DNA from: an uncultured Burkholderiales bacterium
GTDB lineage: Bacteria; Pseudomonadota; Gammaproteobacteria; Burkholderiales; Burkholderiaceae_C
Direction: 5' to 3'
NCBI GenBank assembly: GCA_903871865.1
Contig: CAIQIL010000119.1
Span: forward strand, 1 to 17,875
DNA length: 17,875 nt
The notes beneath the pieces were generated by a model. The model was not told the origin of the DNA. It saw only the letters and a program-made list of their open reading frames with translations, and did not search any database. The translations under genes were made by a program, and so were the position numbers. Positions 8,083 through 16,246 of the stretch are shown piece by piece. Every line of letters begins with the position of its first letter. Position 1 is the stretch's first letter.

Positions 8083-8136
8083 CGGCATGCCCTTGAGCAT
8101 GTCCTGCCCGGGCGGCCTCGTTCAGGGTCACCATCC

Positions 8137-9402
8137 ATGCACCTTTCCGAATTGAAGGCACTGCACATCTCCAAACTCGTGGAGATGGCCGAAGGCCTCG
8201 AGATCGAAAACGTCTCTCGCATGCGCAAGCAGGAGTTGATGTTCGCCATCATGAAGAAGCGCGCCAAAGCCGGCGAGCAAGTCTTCGGCGACGGCGTGCT
8301 CGAAGTGCTGCCAGACGGCTTCGGCTTCCTGCGCGCGCTCGACATGAGCTTCCTGGCCAGCACGGACGACATCTACCTGTCGCCCAGCCAGGTGCGCCGC
8401 TTCAACCTGCACACCGGCGACCTGGTCGAAGGTGAAGTGCGCGTGCCGAAAGACGGTGAACGCTACTTCGCGCTGGTCAAGGTGGACCGCGTCAACGGCT
8501 TGTCGCCCGAAGTCAACAAGAACAAGTTGATGTTCGAGAACCTGACGCCCCTGTTCCCTGACGAGCAATTCAAGCTCGAAAGCGACGGCGTGCGCAGCGA
8601 CGACAACGTCAGCAGCCGCATCATCGACCTGATCGCCCCGATCGGCAAAGGCCAGCGCGCCCTGATCGTCGCCCCGCCCAAGAGCGGCAAGACGGTGCTG
8701 ATGAAGAACCTGGCCCACGCCCTGGTCGCCAACCACCCCGACGTGCACCTCATCGTGCTGCTGGTGGACGAGCGCCCCGAGGAAGTGACCGAGATGCAGC
8801 GCACCGTGCGCGGCGAAGTCATCAGCTCGACCTTCGACGAGCCGGCCCAGCGCCACGTGCAGGTCGCCGAAATGGTGATCGAGCGCGCCAAGCGCCTGGT
8901 CGAACTCAAGAAGGACGTGGTCATCCTGCTGGACTCCATCACCCGACTGGCCCGTGCGTACAACAACGTGCTGCCGTCGTCGGGCAAGGTGCTGTCGGGC
9001 GGTGTGGATGCCAACGCCCTGCAACGCCCCAAGCGCTTCTTTGGTGCCGCGCGCAACATCGAAGAAGGTGGCTCGCTGACCATCATCGGCACCGCGCTGG
9101 TCGACACCGGCAGCCGCATGGACGAAGTCATCTACGAAGAGTTCAAGGGCACCGGCAACTGCGAAATCCACCTGGACCGCCGCATGGCCGAAAAGCGCGT
9201 CTACCCGTCCATCCTGATCAACAAATCGGGCACGCGCCGCGAAGAGTTGCTGCTGAAAGCGGAAATCCTGCAAAAGAGCTGGATCCTGCGCAAGCTGCTC
9301 TACCCCATGGACGAGATCGAGGCGATGGAGTTCGTGCTCGACAAGATGAAGTCCACGAAGAACAACCACGATTTCTTCGACATGATGCGCCGCGGCGGCT
9401 GA
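8137..9402 (+). CDS. rho: Transcription termination factor Rho
   Basis: 421 residues, full length (E. coli Rho has 419). It is a hexameric RNA-DNA helicase that loads on C-rich nascent RNA and terminates transcription. The N-terminal helix bundle [19 protein letters not shown] is followed by the OB-fold RNA-binding motif DGFGFLR (60-66). The ATPase core has Walker A APPKSGKT (179-186), Walker [17 protein letters not shown], the Q-loop region with [10 protein letters not shown], and the arginine-finger region [14 protein letters not shown]. The C-terminus ends in the usual HDFFDMMRR. The start agrees with family N-termini. The gene has its own -10 element and a leader of about 195 nt with a possible autoregulatory site. 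A strong hairpin terminator follows at 9453. Nothing is unusual in the protein. Confidence 0.98.
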   Translation: MHLSELKALHISKLVEMAEGLEIENVSRMRKQELMFAIMKKRAKAGEQVFGDGVLEVLPDGFGFLRALDMSFLASTDDIYLSPSQVRRFNLHTGDLVEGEVRVPKDGERYFALVKVDRVNGLSPEVNKNKLMFENLTPLFPDEQFKLESDGVRSDDNVSSRIIDLIAPIGKGQRALIVAPPKSGKTVLMKNLAHALVANHPDVHLIVLLVDERPEEVTEMQRTVRGEVISSTFDEPAQRHVQVAEMVIERAKRLVELKKDVVILLDSITRLARAYNNVLPSSGKVLSGGVDANALQRPKRFFGAARNIEEGGSLTIIGTALVDTGSRMDEVIYEEFKGTGNCEIHLDRRMAEKRVYPSILINKSGTRREELLLKAEILQKSWILRKLLYPMDEIEAMEFVLDKMKSTKNNHDFFDMMRRGG

Positions 9403-9452
9403 TCACAGCGCCCGCGAACGCGTTCTGGTGCCCCAGGCACGCAGGACTTCAC

Positions 9453-9490
9453 ACGGCCCCACGCCTTGCGCTGGGGCCGTTGCCATTTCC
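9453..9490 (+). terminator. Intrinsic terminator after rho
   Basis: Perfect 9-bp arms ACGGCCCCA (9453-9461) and TGGGGCCGT (9472-9480) with a 10-base loop, followed by a modest T-rich tail TGCCATTTCC. It lies about 50 bp past the rho stop and just ahead of the rpmE2 -10 element. Confidence 0.75.
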
Positions 9491-9495
9491 GGTGC

Positions 9496-9501
9496 TATAA
9501 T
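9496..9501 (+). promoter_or_regulatory. Probable rpmE2 promoter -10 element
   Basis: An exact TATAAT directly after the rho terminator, without a good -35 hexamer at standard spacing. It predicts a leader of about 80 nt containing a small stem TGACA/TGTCA (9531-9535 and 9539-9543). A TTGACA at 9530-9535 could instead be the -35 of a second promoter, with weak -10 GAACAT at 9554-9559. Confidence 0.5.
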
Positions 9502-9587
9502 CTGCGGTTTTCCAGCTGTCGGAAAGTGCTTGACATGGTGTCAGGTGGCTCCCGAACATGCAATTTGCAAACAGCAAGAGGTTTCCC

Positions 9588-9845
9588 ATGCCCAAGCAAG
9601 GTATCCACCCCAACTACCGCGAAGTCGTGTTCCTGGACCAGTCCAACGGCTTCCAGTTCGTCACCCGCTCCTGCGCTCCCGCCAAGGACAAAATCACGCT
9701 GGAAGACGGCCGTGAACTGCCCTTGTTCAAGCTGGAAACCTCCTCTGAGTCGCACGCTTTCTACACCGGCACGCAGAAGTCTGTGGACTCGCTGGGCGGC
9801 CGCGTCGAGAAGTTCCGCAACAAGTTCGCTCAGTTCCGCAAGTGA
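9588..9845 (+). CDS. rpmE2: Ribosomal protein L31 type B
   Basis: 85 residues. It is a component of the large ribosomal subunit at the bridge to the small subunit. The N-terminus [20 protein letters not shown] and the core [19 protein letters not shown] are diagnostic for L31. Only one cysteine is present (C29), so the Zn-binding CxxC pairs of type A L31 are absent; this is the zinc-independent type B form. The ATG at 9588 is preferred over one at 9558 because AAGAGG lies six bases upstream and family proteins begin at MPK or MK. The gene sits between the rho terminator and its own strong terminator, with a private -10 element, so it is most likely monocistronic. In bacteria with both forms, type B is often Zur-repressed; no Zur-like palindrome was recognised here. 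Confidence 0.95.
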   Translation: MPKQGIHPNYREVVFLDQSNGFQFVTRSCAPAKDKITLEDGRELPLFKLETSSESHAFYTGTQKSVDSLGGRVEKFRNKFAQFRK

Positions 9846-9853
9846 TGCCCGCC

Positions 9854-9880
9854 TCCGGATGCGCCTGTGTGCGCTCCGGA
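9854..9880 (+). other. Hairpin just after rpmE2
   Basis: TCCGGA (9854-9859) and TCCGGA (9875-9880) pair, with an inner GCGC/GCGC stem (9861-9864 and 9871-9874), one bulged T and loop CTGTGT. It starts 9 bp after the stop codon and precedes the true terminator. It is probably a 3' UTR stabilising structure. Confidence 0.45.
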
Positions 9881-9913
9881 CGTGTTCATCGCATGCGTTG
9901 CAACGCAGCGTTG

Positions 9914-9939
9914 AAAGGGCAGCCCAGGCTGCCCTTTTT
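9914..9939 (+). terminator. Intrinsic terminator after rpmE2
   Basis: Arms AAAGGGCAG (9914-9922) and CTGCCCTTT (9929-9937) with loop CCCAGG, followed by a T run ending at 9939. It is the clearest Rho-independent terminator in the window and, because of the flanking A run, could also act from the other strand. Confidence 0.9.
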
Positions 9940-10019
9940 CATTGCCGAGCCACGCCAGACCTCCGCCGCCTTGGCGACCGTGGCACCTGTCGGTCCGCCT
10001 CATCCGCTGTGACGCGCCC

Positions 10020-11714
10020 ATGAAGCCAGCCTCCCACCTGCCCCCGGCCTCCCCTGCCCTCGTCACCCAGCGGGCCGCTCAGCGCCTGCCGCGCGTGGCG
10101 CTGCTGCTGTTCTGTGCGGCTTACGTCCTGCCGGGGCTGCTCGGCCGAGACCCCTGGAAGAACGAAGACATCGCCGCGTTCGGCCACATGTGGAGCCTGG
10201 CGCTGGGACAGGCTTCGTGGTGGCATCCGCACGTGGGCGGCGTGGTCCCGCAATCGGGCGGCATCCTGCCTTACTGGCTGGGCGGAGGCGCCATCGCCCT
10301 GCTGAGCCCTTGGGTGGACCCGGCCGTGGCGGCGCGGCTGCCCTTTGCCGTACTGCTCACCGGCATCCTGGCCCTGACCTGGTACGCCACCTACGAGTTG
10401 GCCCGCACGGATGCGGCCCAGCCCTTGCCGTTGGCGTTCGGGGGCGAGGCCCGCCCGCAGGATTACGCCAGGGCGGTGGCCGACGGGGCCCTGCTCGCGC
10501 TGATCGCCTCCCTGGGACTGCTGCAACTGGGACACGAAACCACGCCCGAGTTGCTGCAACTCAGCGGCAGCGTCTTGTTGCTGTTCGGCTTGTCTGCCGT
10601 GGGGCACCGCCGTGGCGCAGCCCGTGCTGCCACGCTGCTCAGCCTGCCCATCCTGGCCGCCAGTGGCAGCCCCGCGGTGGCCATGCTCCTGGGTGCCGCG
10701 GCCGTGCTGGTCTGTCTGCGCTCGCAGCAAGGTGACATGCGCGAGCACCTGCGCTGGGTGCTGGTCAGCACCGCCTTGGCCGCGGCCATGGCCGGCGCTT
10801 TGAGCGCTGCCGGCCTGCCCGGTTGGGGCTGGCGCATCGCCCAGGAGTGGCGCCCATCGGCCATCCTGCAGTTGATGGTCTGGTTCACCTGGCCCACCTT
10901 GCCGCTGGCCGCACTGACCTGCTGGCACTGGCGCCAGCACCTGCGTCGCCGGCACATCGCCGTGCCCCTGCTCTTGGCCAGCGTCGGTGTGGCATCGGCC
11001 ATCGCCATGGGCGGCAACGACCGCGCCCTGCTGATCGCCCTGCCCCCCCTGGCCGTGCTGGCGGCGTTCTGCCTGCCCATCCTGCAACGCAGCCTGGGCG
11101 CGGCCATCGACTGGTTCTCGGTGTGCTTCTTCACGGTGTGCGCCGCGGCCATCTGGCTGGGTTACATCGCCGTGCAAACGGGTGAGCCTGCACGAACGGC
11201 TGCCAACGTGCTCAAACTGGTGCCTGGCGCACAGGTGAGTTTCTCTTGGGTGACCTTGGGCATCGGTGCTGCCGGCACGCTGCTGTGGCTGTGGCTGGTG
11301 CGTTGGCGCACCGCCCGCCGCAGCCATGCTTTGTGGAAAAGCCTGGTGCTGCCGGCCGGTGGCGTCGCCCTGTGCTGGCTGCTGCTGATGAGCTTGTGGC
11401 TGCCCTTGCTCGACCAAGCCCGCAGCTACCGCTTGCTGATGAACCGCATCGCCCCCCACATGCCGCGCAACGAACTGGTGTGCGCACCTGGCGCCTCGGT
11501 GGGCTTGTTGACCGGGATGGAGTACTTCGGCGACTACCGCGTCGATGGCCGCAATGGCGCATCTTCCGCGCGTTGTGGCTCGCTGGTGCTGCGCATCCAG
11601 CCCAAATCACGCGCACCCCGCGTGGAAGGCTGGCACACGGTGGCGCAGTACAACCAGCGCACGCGCAACTCGGAACTCATCGTCGTGTACCGCCGCAACA
11701 CCGCGGCGCCTTGA
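10020..11714 (+). CDS. ArnT/PMT-like polytopic membrane glycosyltransferase (GT39/GT83-like)
   Basis: 564 residues from the first in-frame ATG. It is a multi-pass inner membrane protein with roughly ten to twelve hydrophobic segments. Right after the first segment comes GRDPWKNEDIAAFGHMWSLA (42-61), matching the periplasmic loop of ArnT/PMT-type enzymes in which an acidic residue next to RDPW is catalytic. A soluble C-terminal part follows the last membrane segment (LLTGMEYFGDYRVDG and beyond). Such enzymes move a sugar from a polyprenyl phosphate to lipid A, another glycan or protein on the periplasmic side; the substrate cannot be told here. No arn or other sugar genes adjoin it. There is no clear Shine-Dalgarno sequence before 10020, so the start is uncertain. 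The gene stands alone after the rpmE2 terminator and converges on phoR with a 39-bp gap. No promoter was recognised. Confidence 0.8.
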   Translation: MKPASHLPPASPALVTQRAAQRLPRVALLLFCAAYVLPGLLGRDPWKNEDIAAFGHMWSLALGQASWWHPHVGGVVPQSGGILPYWLGGGAIALLSPWVDPAVAARLPFAVLLTGILALTWYATYELARTDAAQPLPLAFGGEARPQDYARAVADGALLALIASLGLLQLGHETTPELLQLSGSVLLLFGLSAVGHRRGAARAATLLSLPILAASGSPAVAMLLGAAAVLVCLRSQQGDMREHLRWVLVSTALAAAMAGALSAAGLPGWGWRIAQEWRPSAILQLMVWFTWPTLPLAALTCWHWRQHLRRRHIAVPLLLASVGVASAIAMGGNDRALLIALPPLAVLAAFCLPILQRSLGAAIDWFSVCFFTVCAAAIWLGYIAVQTGEPARTAANVLKLVPGAQVSFSWVTLGIGAAGTLLWLWLVRWRTARRSHALWKSLVLPAGGVALCWLLLMSLWLPLLDQARSYRLLMNRIAPHMPRNELVCAPGASVGLLTGMEYFGDYRVDGRNGASSARCGSLVLRIQPKSRAPRVEGWHTVAQYNQRTRNSELIVVYRRNTAAP

Positions 11715-11727
11715 GCGCTCACCCCGG

Positions 11728-11744
11728 GGCCGCGTTGCGCGGCC
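11728..11744. terminator. Hairpin between convergent genes, candidate bidirectional terminator
   Basis: A perfect 7-bp stem GGCCGCG (11728-11734) and CGCGGCC (11738-11744) with loop TTG sits in the 39-bp gap between the glycosyltransferase and phoR stops. No strong T run exists on either strand, so efficiency is doubtful. Confidence 0.45.
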
Positions 11745-11753
11745 TGTCCGTTG

Positions 11754-13083
11754 TCAGGCCTTGCGCACCCGCACCGCCGGAATCTGCAGCGTGAACACCG
11801 AGCCCTTGCCTTTTTCGCTGGTGATCTTCAACTCACCGCCGTGTCGCTGCACCACGTGCTTGACGATGGACAGGCCCAAGCCCGTGCCGCCCGTGTCGCG
11901 CGAACGGCTGCCGTCCACGCGGTAGAAGCGCTCGGTGAGGCGCGGGATGTGCTCCGCGTCGATGCCGGCACCATGGTCGCGCACGCTGAATTCGCCCGTG
12001 CCGTCAGCCAAGGTCTGCCAACGCACCTCGATGGGCTGGCCCGCAGGGGTGTAGCGCACGGCGTTGGACACCAGGTTGCCCATGGCGCTCAACCACTCGC
12101 TTTCGATGCCTGAGACCTCTACCGCCTGGTCGCTCGGGTCCAGGAACACGGTGATGGGATGGCGCTCACGCGACAAGCCACGTGCGTCGCTCTCGATGCG
12201 CTGCATCAACGCCGACGCCTTGATCCAGCGGTCAGAGGCCGGACGCGGGCTGCCCTCGATCTGGGCCAGTGTCAGCAAATCGGCCACAAGGCTCTGCATG
12301 CGGTCTGCCTGTTGCGCCATCAAGGCGATCACGCGCTTGCGCTCGACCTCGGTCAAAGGCAAAGAGCCGAGGGTCTCGATGAAACCATTGAGCACCGTCA
12401 GCGGCGTGCGGATCTCGTGCGAAACGTTGGCCACGAAATCCCGACGCATGGTGTCGGCGCGCTCGCGCTCGGTGATGTCCTGGGACAGCACCAGCTTCAA
12501 ACCCCCGCCATATTCCTGGACCTGGATTTGCAGCCAGGTCAGCGAACCCCGGCTCACCGGCACCTTGACCGGCACGCGGAAATCGCCATGGCCAAGTACT
12601 GAACGAAGGCCGGCTGACGGATGAGGTGGTGACACGTTGCTGCAGGTCGCGTTGGCGATTGAGCCCGAAATGATCGGCCGCCGCGGCGCTCACCCAGGTG
12701 ATGTGGTCGGTCTCGTCCAGCAGCAGCACGCCATTGGGCGAGGCCTCGATGGCCGACAGGAACTGGTCCAGGCGGGCTCGCTCGGCCTCCACCTCGTCCC
12801 GGTGGGTGCGCACCAAGCGCTGCACGCGGTGCGCCACTTCGGCCCAAACGCCTGCCAGGTGCGGTGACGCCTGCTCTGGCGTGCGCAACCAGTCCAGTAA
12901 CTCGCTGCCTTTGAGCGTGTCACTGACCGACAAGGCCAGCACCGAAGCCGCACCAAAGGAAATGCCCAAGGCCACCGGGTAGCCCAGGTGGAACCCCAGC
13001 CAATAGCCAACCACGCCGCCCAACGCACCGGCCACGACACGGACCAGGATGCGCGACAGCAACCAAGAATTGCTCGAATCCAC
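11754..13083 (-). pseudogene. phoR: Phosphate regulon sensor histidine kinase PhoR, disrupted by two frameshifts
   Basis: PhoR is the inner membrane kinase/phosphatase for PhoB. The order is intact but spread over three frames: GTG start at 13083 (GGAG four bases upstream), two N-terminal membrane segments, a PAS domain (LDQFLSAIEASPNGVLLLDE), then HisKA with FVANVSHEIRTPLTVL and a HATPase with N box GNLVSNAVRYTP, G1 VRDHGAGID and G2 GGTGLGLSIVKHV. The frame first breaks near 12628-12629 (plus-strand GG where GGG is expected; VTHLIRQPAF restored). It breaks again near 12590-12591 (GG where GGG is expected; YLAHGDFRVPV restored). Adding both bases gives 443 residues, a normal PhoR length. As written, translation from 13083 leaves frame after about 151 residues and stops at 12232. 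A GTG at 12635 could restart the kinase part but has no ribosome binding site. It lies 9 bp after phoB. Sequencing error is a real alternative. Confidence 0.85.
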
Positions 13084-13092
13084 AGGACTCCG

Positions 13093-13794
13093 TCAGGCTG
13101 CGGCGTCAACCACCTGTTGGGTCAACCGATAGCCCGCGCCACGCACGGTTTCGATCAACTGGGAGCGGTGCACCGGCGACAGGGCCTCTCGCAAACGCTT
13201 CACGTGCACATCGACCGTGCGCTCTTCGATGAAGACATGGTCGCCCCACACACGGTCCAGCAGTTGCGCACGGCTGTGCACGCGCTCCGGGTGGGTCATG
13301 AAGAAATGCAGCAACTTGAATTCGGTCGGGCCGATCTTCACTTCCTGCTCGCCTCGGCAGACGCGGCGGGTGGCCGGGTCCAGGCGCAGGCCGGCGATCT
13401 CCACGGCCGAATCCAGGGCCTGAGGGGCCTTGCGACGCAGCACGGCGCGCACACGGGCCATCAGCTCGTGGGTCGAGAAGGGCTTGGTCAGGTAGTCGTC
13501 GGCGCCTGCATCCAGGCCAGCAACCTTGTCCACCTCTTCCGCGCGGGCCGTCAGCATGATGATGGGCAGGTCGCGCGTGCGCGCCACGCCGCGCCAGCGC
13601 TTGGCCAGCGACAGGCCCGACTGGCCCGGCAGCATCCAGTCCAGCAGCACGAGGTCGGGCAGCACTTTGTCGATCTCCAACTGCGCCTCGTCGCCATCTC
13701 GGGCCAGCACCACTTCGAAACCGGAATGACGCAAGTTCAGTGCGATCAACTCCGCGATCGCCAACTCGTCCTCAACCACCAGCACACGGCTCAT
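13093..13794 (-). CDS. phoB: Phosphate regulon response regulator PhoB
   Basis: 233 residues. It is an OmpR/PhoB-family transcription factor that, when phosphorylated by PhoR, binds Pho boxes and activates phosphate starvation genes. The receiver domain (1-120) has acidic pocket residues E8-D9 (VVEDE), phospho-acceptor D52 in LLDWMLPG, T82 and K104 (YLTKPF). The winged-helix DNA-binding domain (about 130-230) includes IGPTEFKLLHFFMTHPERV and the recognition helix region RTVDVHVKRLREAL, ending ETVRGAGYRL. AGGAG is seven bases before the ATG. The gene follows phoU by 15 bp and precedes phoR by 9 bp, so the three are probably co-transcribed. All key residues are intact, unlike those of its partner phoR. 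Confidence 0.97.
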   Translation of the reverse strand: MSRVLVVEDELAIAELIALNLRHSGFEVVLARDGDEAQLEIDKVLPDLVLLDWMLPGQSGLSLAKRWRGVARTRDLPIIMLTARAEEVDKVAGLDAGADDYLTKPFSTHELMARVRAVLRRKAPQALDSAVEIAGLRLDPATRRVCRGEQEVKIGPTEFKLLHFFMTHPERVHSRAQLLDRVWGDHVFIEERTVDVHVKRLREALSPVHRSQLIETVRGAGYRLTQQVVDAAA

Positions 13795-13809
13795 CGCGCG
13801 GCTCCTCTG

Positions 13810-14517
13810 TTATTTGATGATGGACTCAACGGCTTCCGGCGTGTTGTGACGCACGTCGGTGCCCTTGACGATGTAGATCACCTGTTCGGCCAGGTTCTTG
13901 GCATGGTCGCCCACGCGCTCGATGGCCTTGGCCACGAACACCAAGTCGATCGAGGCCGAAATGGTGCGCGGGTCTTCCATCATGTAGGTGATCAGCTTGC
14001 GCATCAGGCCATCGAACTCGGCGTCGATTTCGTTGTCGGCCTTGATGACTTCCAGCGCGGTCGTGGTGTCCAGGCGGGCGAACGCGTCCAGGGCCTTGCG
14101 CAGCGAAGCCGTGGCCAGGCCAGCTTCGAACGACACATCGCTCACCGGCAGGCGCAGGCGGCTGGACACGCCCGTGTTGATCAGGCGCTGCACCGTGCGG
14201 GCCACGCGAGCGGCTTCGTCACCCACGCGCTCCAGGTTGCCGATGGTCTTGGAGATGGCAATCAGCAGGCGCAGGTCGCGGGCGGTGGGCTGACGGCGCG
14301 CGATGATGGCGGACAGGTCGGCATCGATGGACATTTCCATGGCATTGACGCGCTCTTCGTGCGTCAGCACCTGGCTGGCGACTTCGCCGTTGAAGTGTGT
14401 GAGGGCGTCGATGGCCAGGGCCACCTGAGACTCGACCAGGCCGCCCATTTCCAGCACGCGCGTGGAAATGCCGCTGAGCTCGTTGTCAAACTGGCTGGAG
14501 AGGTGTTTTTCCGTCAT
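13810..14517 (-). CDS. phoU: Phosphate signalling regulator PhoU
   Basis: 235 residues, the usual length. It is a cytoplasmic all-helical protein made of two related three-helix halves that links the PstSCAB transporter to PhoR and keeps the Pho regulon off when phosphate is plentiful. The metal-binding E(R)xGD motifs of both halves are present: ERVGDEA (96-102) and ERVGDHAKNLAEQVIY (200-215). AAGGAG lies seven bases before the ATG. It sits between pstB (51-bp gap) and phoB (15-bp gap), consistent with one transcript. Loss of phoU is usually toxic only when PhoR-PhoB signalling is active, so an intact phoU beside a broken phoR is compatible with either reading of phoR. Confidence 0.97.
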   Translation of the reverse strand: MTEKHLSSQFDNELSGISTRVLEMGGLVESQVALAIDALTHFNGEVASQVLTHEERVNAMEMSIDADLSAIIARRQPTARDLRLLIAISKTIGNLERVGDEAARVARTVQRLINTGVSSRLRLPVSDVSFEAGLATASLRKALDAFARLDTTTALEVIKADNEIDAEFDGLMRKLITYMMEDPRTISASIDLVFVAKAIERVGDHAKNLAEQVIYIVKGTDVRHNTPEAVESIIK

Positions 14518-14568
14518 GAGACGACTCCTTGTGTGTATCTGGAAAGCGAGACAGAACGCGACGACGCA

Positions 14569-15354
14569 TCAACCGAAACGGCCGGTGATGTAGTCCTCGG
14601 TTTCCGTGCGCTTGGGCTTCATGAAGATGTCGGTGGTGGCACCGAATTCAATCAGCTCGCCCAGGTACATGTAGGCCGTGAAGTCGGAGCAGCGGGCAGC
14701 CTGCTGCATGTTGTGCGTCACGATCAGGACGGTGTAGTCGTCCTTGAGCTCATGGATCAGCTCTTCGATCTTGCCAGTGGAAATCGGGTCCAGGGCCGAG
14801 CAAGGCTCGTCCAGCAGCAGCACTTCAGGCTTGATGGCAATGCCGCGGGCGATGCACAGACGTTGCTGCTGACCACCCGACAGGCCCGAACCGCTTTGGT
14901 TCAGCTTGTCCTTGACCTCGTTCCACAGCGCGGCCTTCTTCAGGGCCCACTCCACGCGCTCGTCCATCTCGGAGCGCGACAGGTTCTCGAACAGCTTCAC
15001 GCCGAACGAGATGTTTTCGTAGATCGACATCGGGAACGGCGTCGGCTTCTGGAACACCATGCCGACCTTGGCGCGGATCAGCGACACATCTTCCTTGGTG
15101 GTCAGGATGTCCTGGCCGTCCAGCAGGATCTGGCCCTCGGCGCGCTGCTCGGGGTAGAGCTCGAACATGCGGTTGAAAGTGCGCAGCAGCGTGGACTTGC
15201 CGCAGCCCGACGGACCGATGAAAGCGGTGACCTTGTTCTCGGGCAGCTCCATGTTCACGTTCTTCAACGCGTGGAACTTGCCGTAGTAGAAGTTCAGGTT
15301 CTTGACGGCCAGCTTGGCCTTCGCGGGAGATTGGGTTTGCACTTTGGCATCCAT
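14569..15354 (-). CDS. pstB: Phosphate ABC transporter ATP-binding protein PstB
   Basis: 261 residues. It is the cytoplasmic ATPase that powers PstCA. All ABC motifs are visible: Walker [10 protein letters not shown] (47-55), Q-loop Q102 in [11 protein letters not shown], signature LSGGQQQR (158-165), Walker [14 protein letters not shown] (178-190) and switch histidine H214 in IVTHNMQQA. The FQKPTPFP and [12 protein letters not shown] wording is specific to PstB among ABC proteins. The start at 15354 has GGAG nine bases upstream. It follows pstA by 34 bp and precedes phoU by 51 bp on the same strand. Confidence 0.98.
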   Translation of the reverse strand: MDAKVQTQSPAKAKLAVKNLNFYYGKFHALKNVNMELPENKVTAFIGPSGCGKSTLLRTFNRMFELYPEQRAEGQILLDGQDILTTKEDVSLIRAKVGMVFQKPTPFPMSIYENISFGVKLFENLSRSEMDERVEWALKKAALWNEVKDKLNQSGSGLSGGQQQRLCIARGIAIKPEVLLLDEPCSALDPISTGKIEELIHELKDDYTVLIVTHNMQQAARCSDFTAYMYLGELIEFGATTDIFMKPKRTETEDYITGRFG

Positions 15355-15388
15355 GATCAGGTTCTCCGAAATTCAGTGGGCCACGCGC

Positions 15389-16246
15389 TCAGCGCTGGCG
15401 GAACAAGGTGCGAGCGACGACGTTAAGCACCAGCACACCGATGGTGATGATGAAGACGCCTGCCCAGGCGAGCTTCTGCCAGTTTTCGTAAGGGCTCATC
15501 GCGAATTTGAAGATCGTCACCGGCAGGCTGGCCATGGGCGAGCCCAGGTCCGTCGTCCAGAACTGGTTGGACAGCGCCGTGAACAGCAGCGGCGCCGTTT
15601 CACCGGACACGCGGGCAATCGCCAGCAGGATGCCGGTGATGACACCAGCGCGGGCCGACTTCAGCGTGATCGTCATGATGACGCGCCACTTCGGCGTGCC
15701 CAGGGCATAAGCCGCTTCACGCAGCGCGCCCGGCACCAGCGACAGCATGTTCTCGGTGGTGCGGATGACCACCGGCACCACGATCAGCGCCAGCGCCAGC
15801 ACACCGGCACCGCCCGAGAAAGTCTTGGTGGGCGCCACCACGGCCGAGTAGATGAACAGGCCGACCACGATGGAAGGCGCCGACAACAAGATGTCGTTGA
15901 TGAAGCGGGTCACGCTGCCCAGCCAGGTGCTCTGACCGTACTCGGCCAGATAGATGCCAGCCAGGATGCCAACGGGCGTGCCGATCAGCGTGGCGAGCCC
16001 CACCATCAAGAGCGAGCCCATCAAGGCGTTGGCCAAGCCACCGGCCTCCATCGGCGGTGGCGTCATCTCGGTGAACGTTGCCAGTGCCAGGCCACCCAGG
16101 CCCAGGTGCACCGTCTCGACCAGGATCCAGACCAGCCAGACCAGGCCGAACAGCATGGCACTGAGCGACAGCGTCAGGGCGATGAAATTGGTGCGCTTGC
16201 GACCCGCATGCCTGCGGGCACGGATGGCGTGCAGTTCTGCGCTCAT
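15389..16246 (-). CDS. pstA: Phosphate ABC transporter permease PstA
   Basis: 285 residues. It is one of the two membrane subunits forming the phosphate channel. About six hydrophobic segments are visible, the first from [20 protein letters not shown]. The permease coupling loop region includes [20 protein letters not shown], which contacts PstB, and the PstA-typical [15 protein letters not shown] follows. Its ATG overlaps the pstC stop by four bases (ATGA, 16243-16246), and AAGGAG lies seven bases upstream inside pstC, so translation is coupled. The protein is intact, and its length and ending ([12 protein letters not shown]) fit the family. Confidence 0.97.
   Translation of the reverse strand: MSAELHAIRARRHAGRKRTNFIALTLSLSAMLFGLVWLVWILVETVHLGLGGLALATFTEMTPPPMEAGGLANALMGSLLMVGLATLIGTPVGILAGIYLAEYGQSTWLGSVTRFINDILLSAPSIVVGLFIYSAVVAPTKTFSGGAGVLALALIVVPVVIRTTENMLSLVPGALREAAYALGTPKWRVIMTITLKSARAGVITGILLAIARVSGETAPLLFTALSNQFWTTDLGSPMASLPVTIFKFAMSPYENWQKLAWAGVFIITIGVLVLNVVARTLFRQR

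Noticed and set aside
8128..9369. 413-residue minus-strand frame opposite rho
   Set aside because: Rho is unmistakable on the plus strand; the antisense frame is compositionally biased and has no domain.
9558..9587. Upstream ATG for rpmE2
   Set aside because: It would add ten residues not typical of L31, and AAGAGG lies between it and the better ATG at 9588.
12232..12632. C-terminal tail of the phoR N-terminal frame as a novel domain
   Set aside because: After the first frameshift the text is Arg/Gly/His-rich out-of-frame translation of the kinase domain, not a real sequence.
12590..12635. Programmed ribosomal frameshifting in phoR
   Set aside because: Two shifts in the same direction within 40 bp with no slippery heptamer or pseudoknot are far better explained by two single-base losses.
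12988..15426. 812-residue open frame on the plus strand opposite phoB, phoU and pstB
   Set aside because: It spans several well-identified minus-strand genes and their gaps, has His/Gln-rich composition and no domain; it is an antisense shadow.
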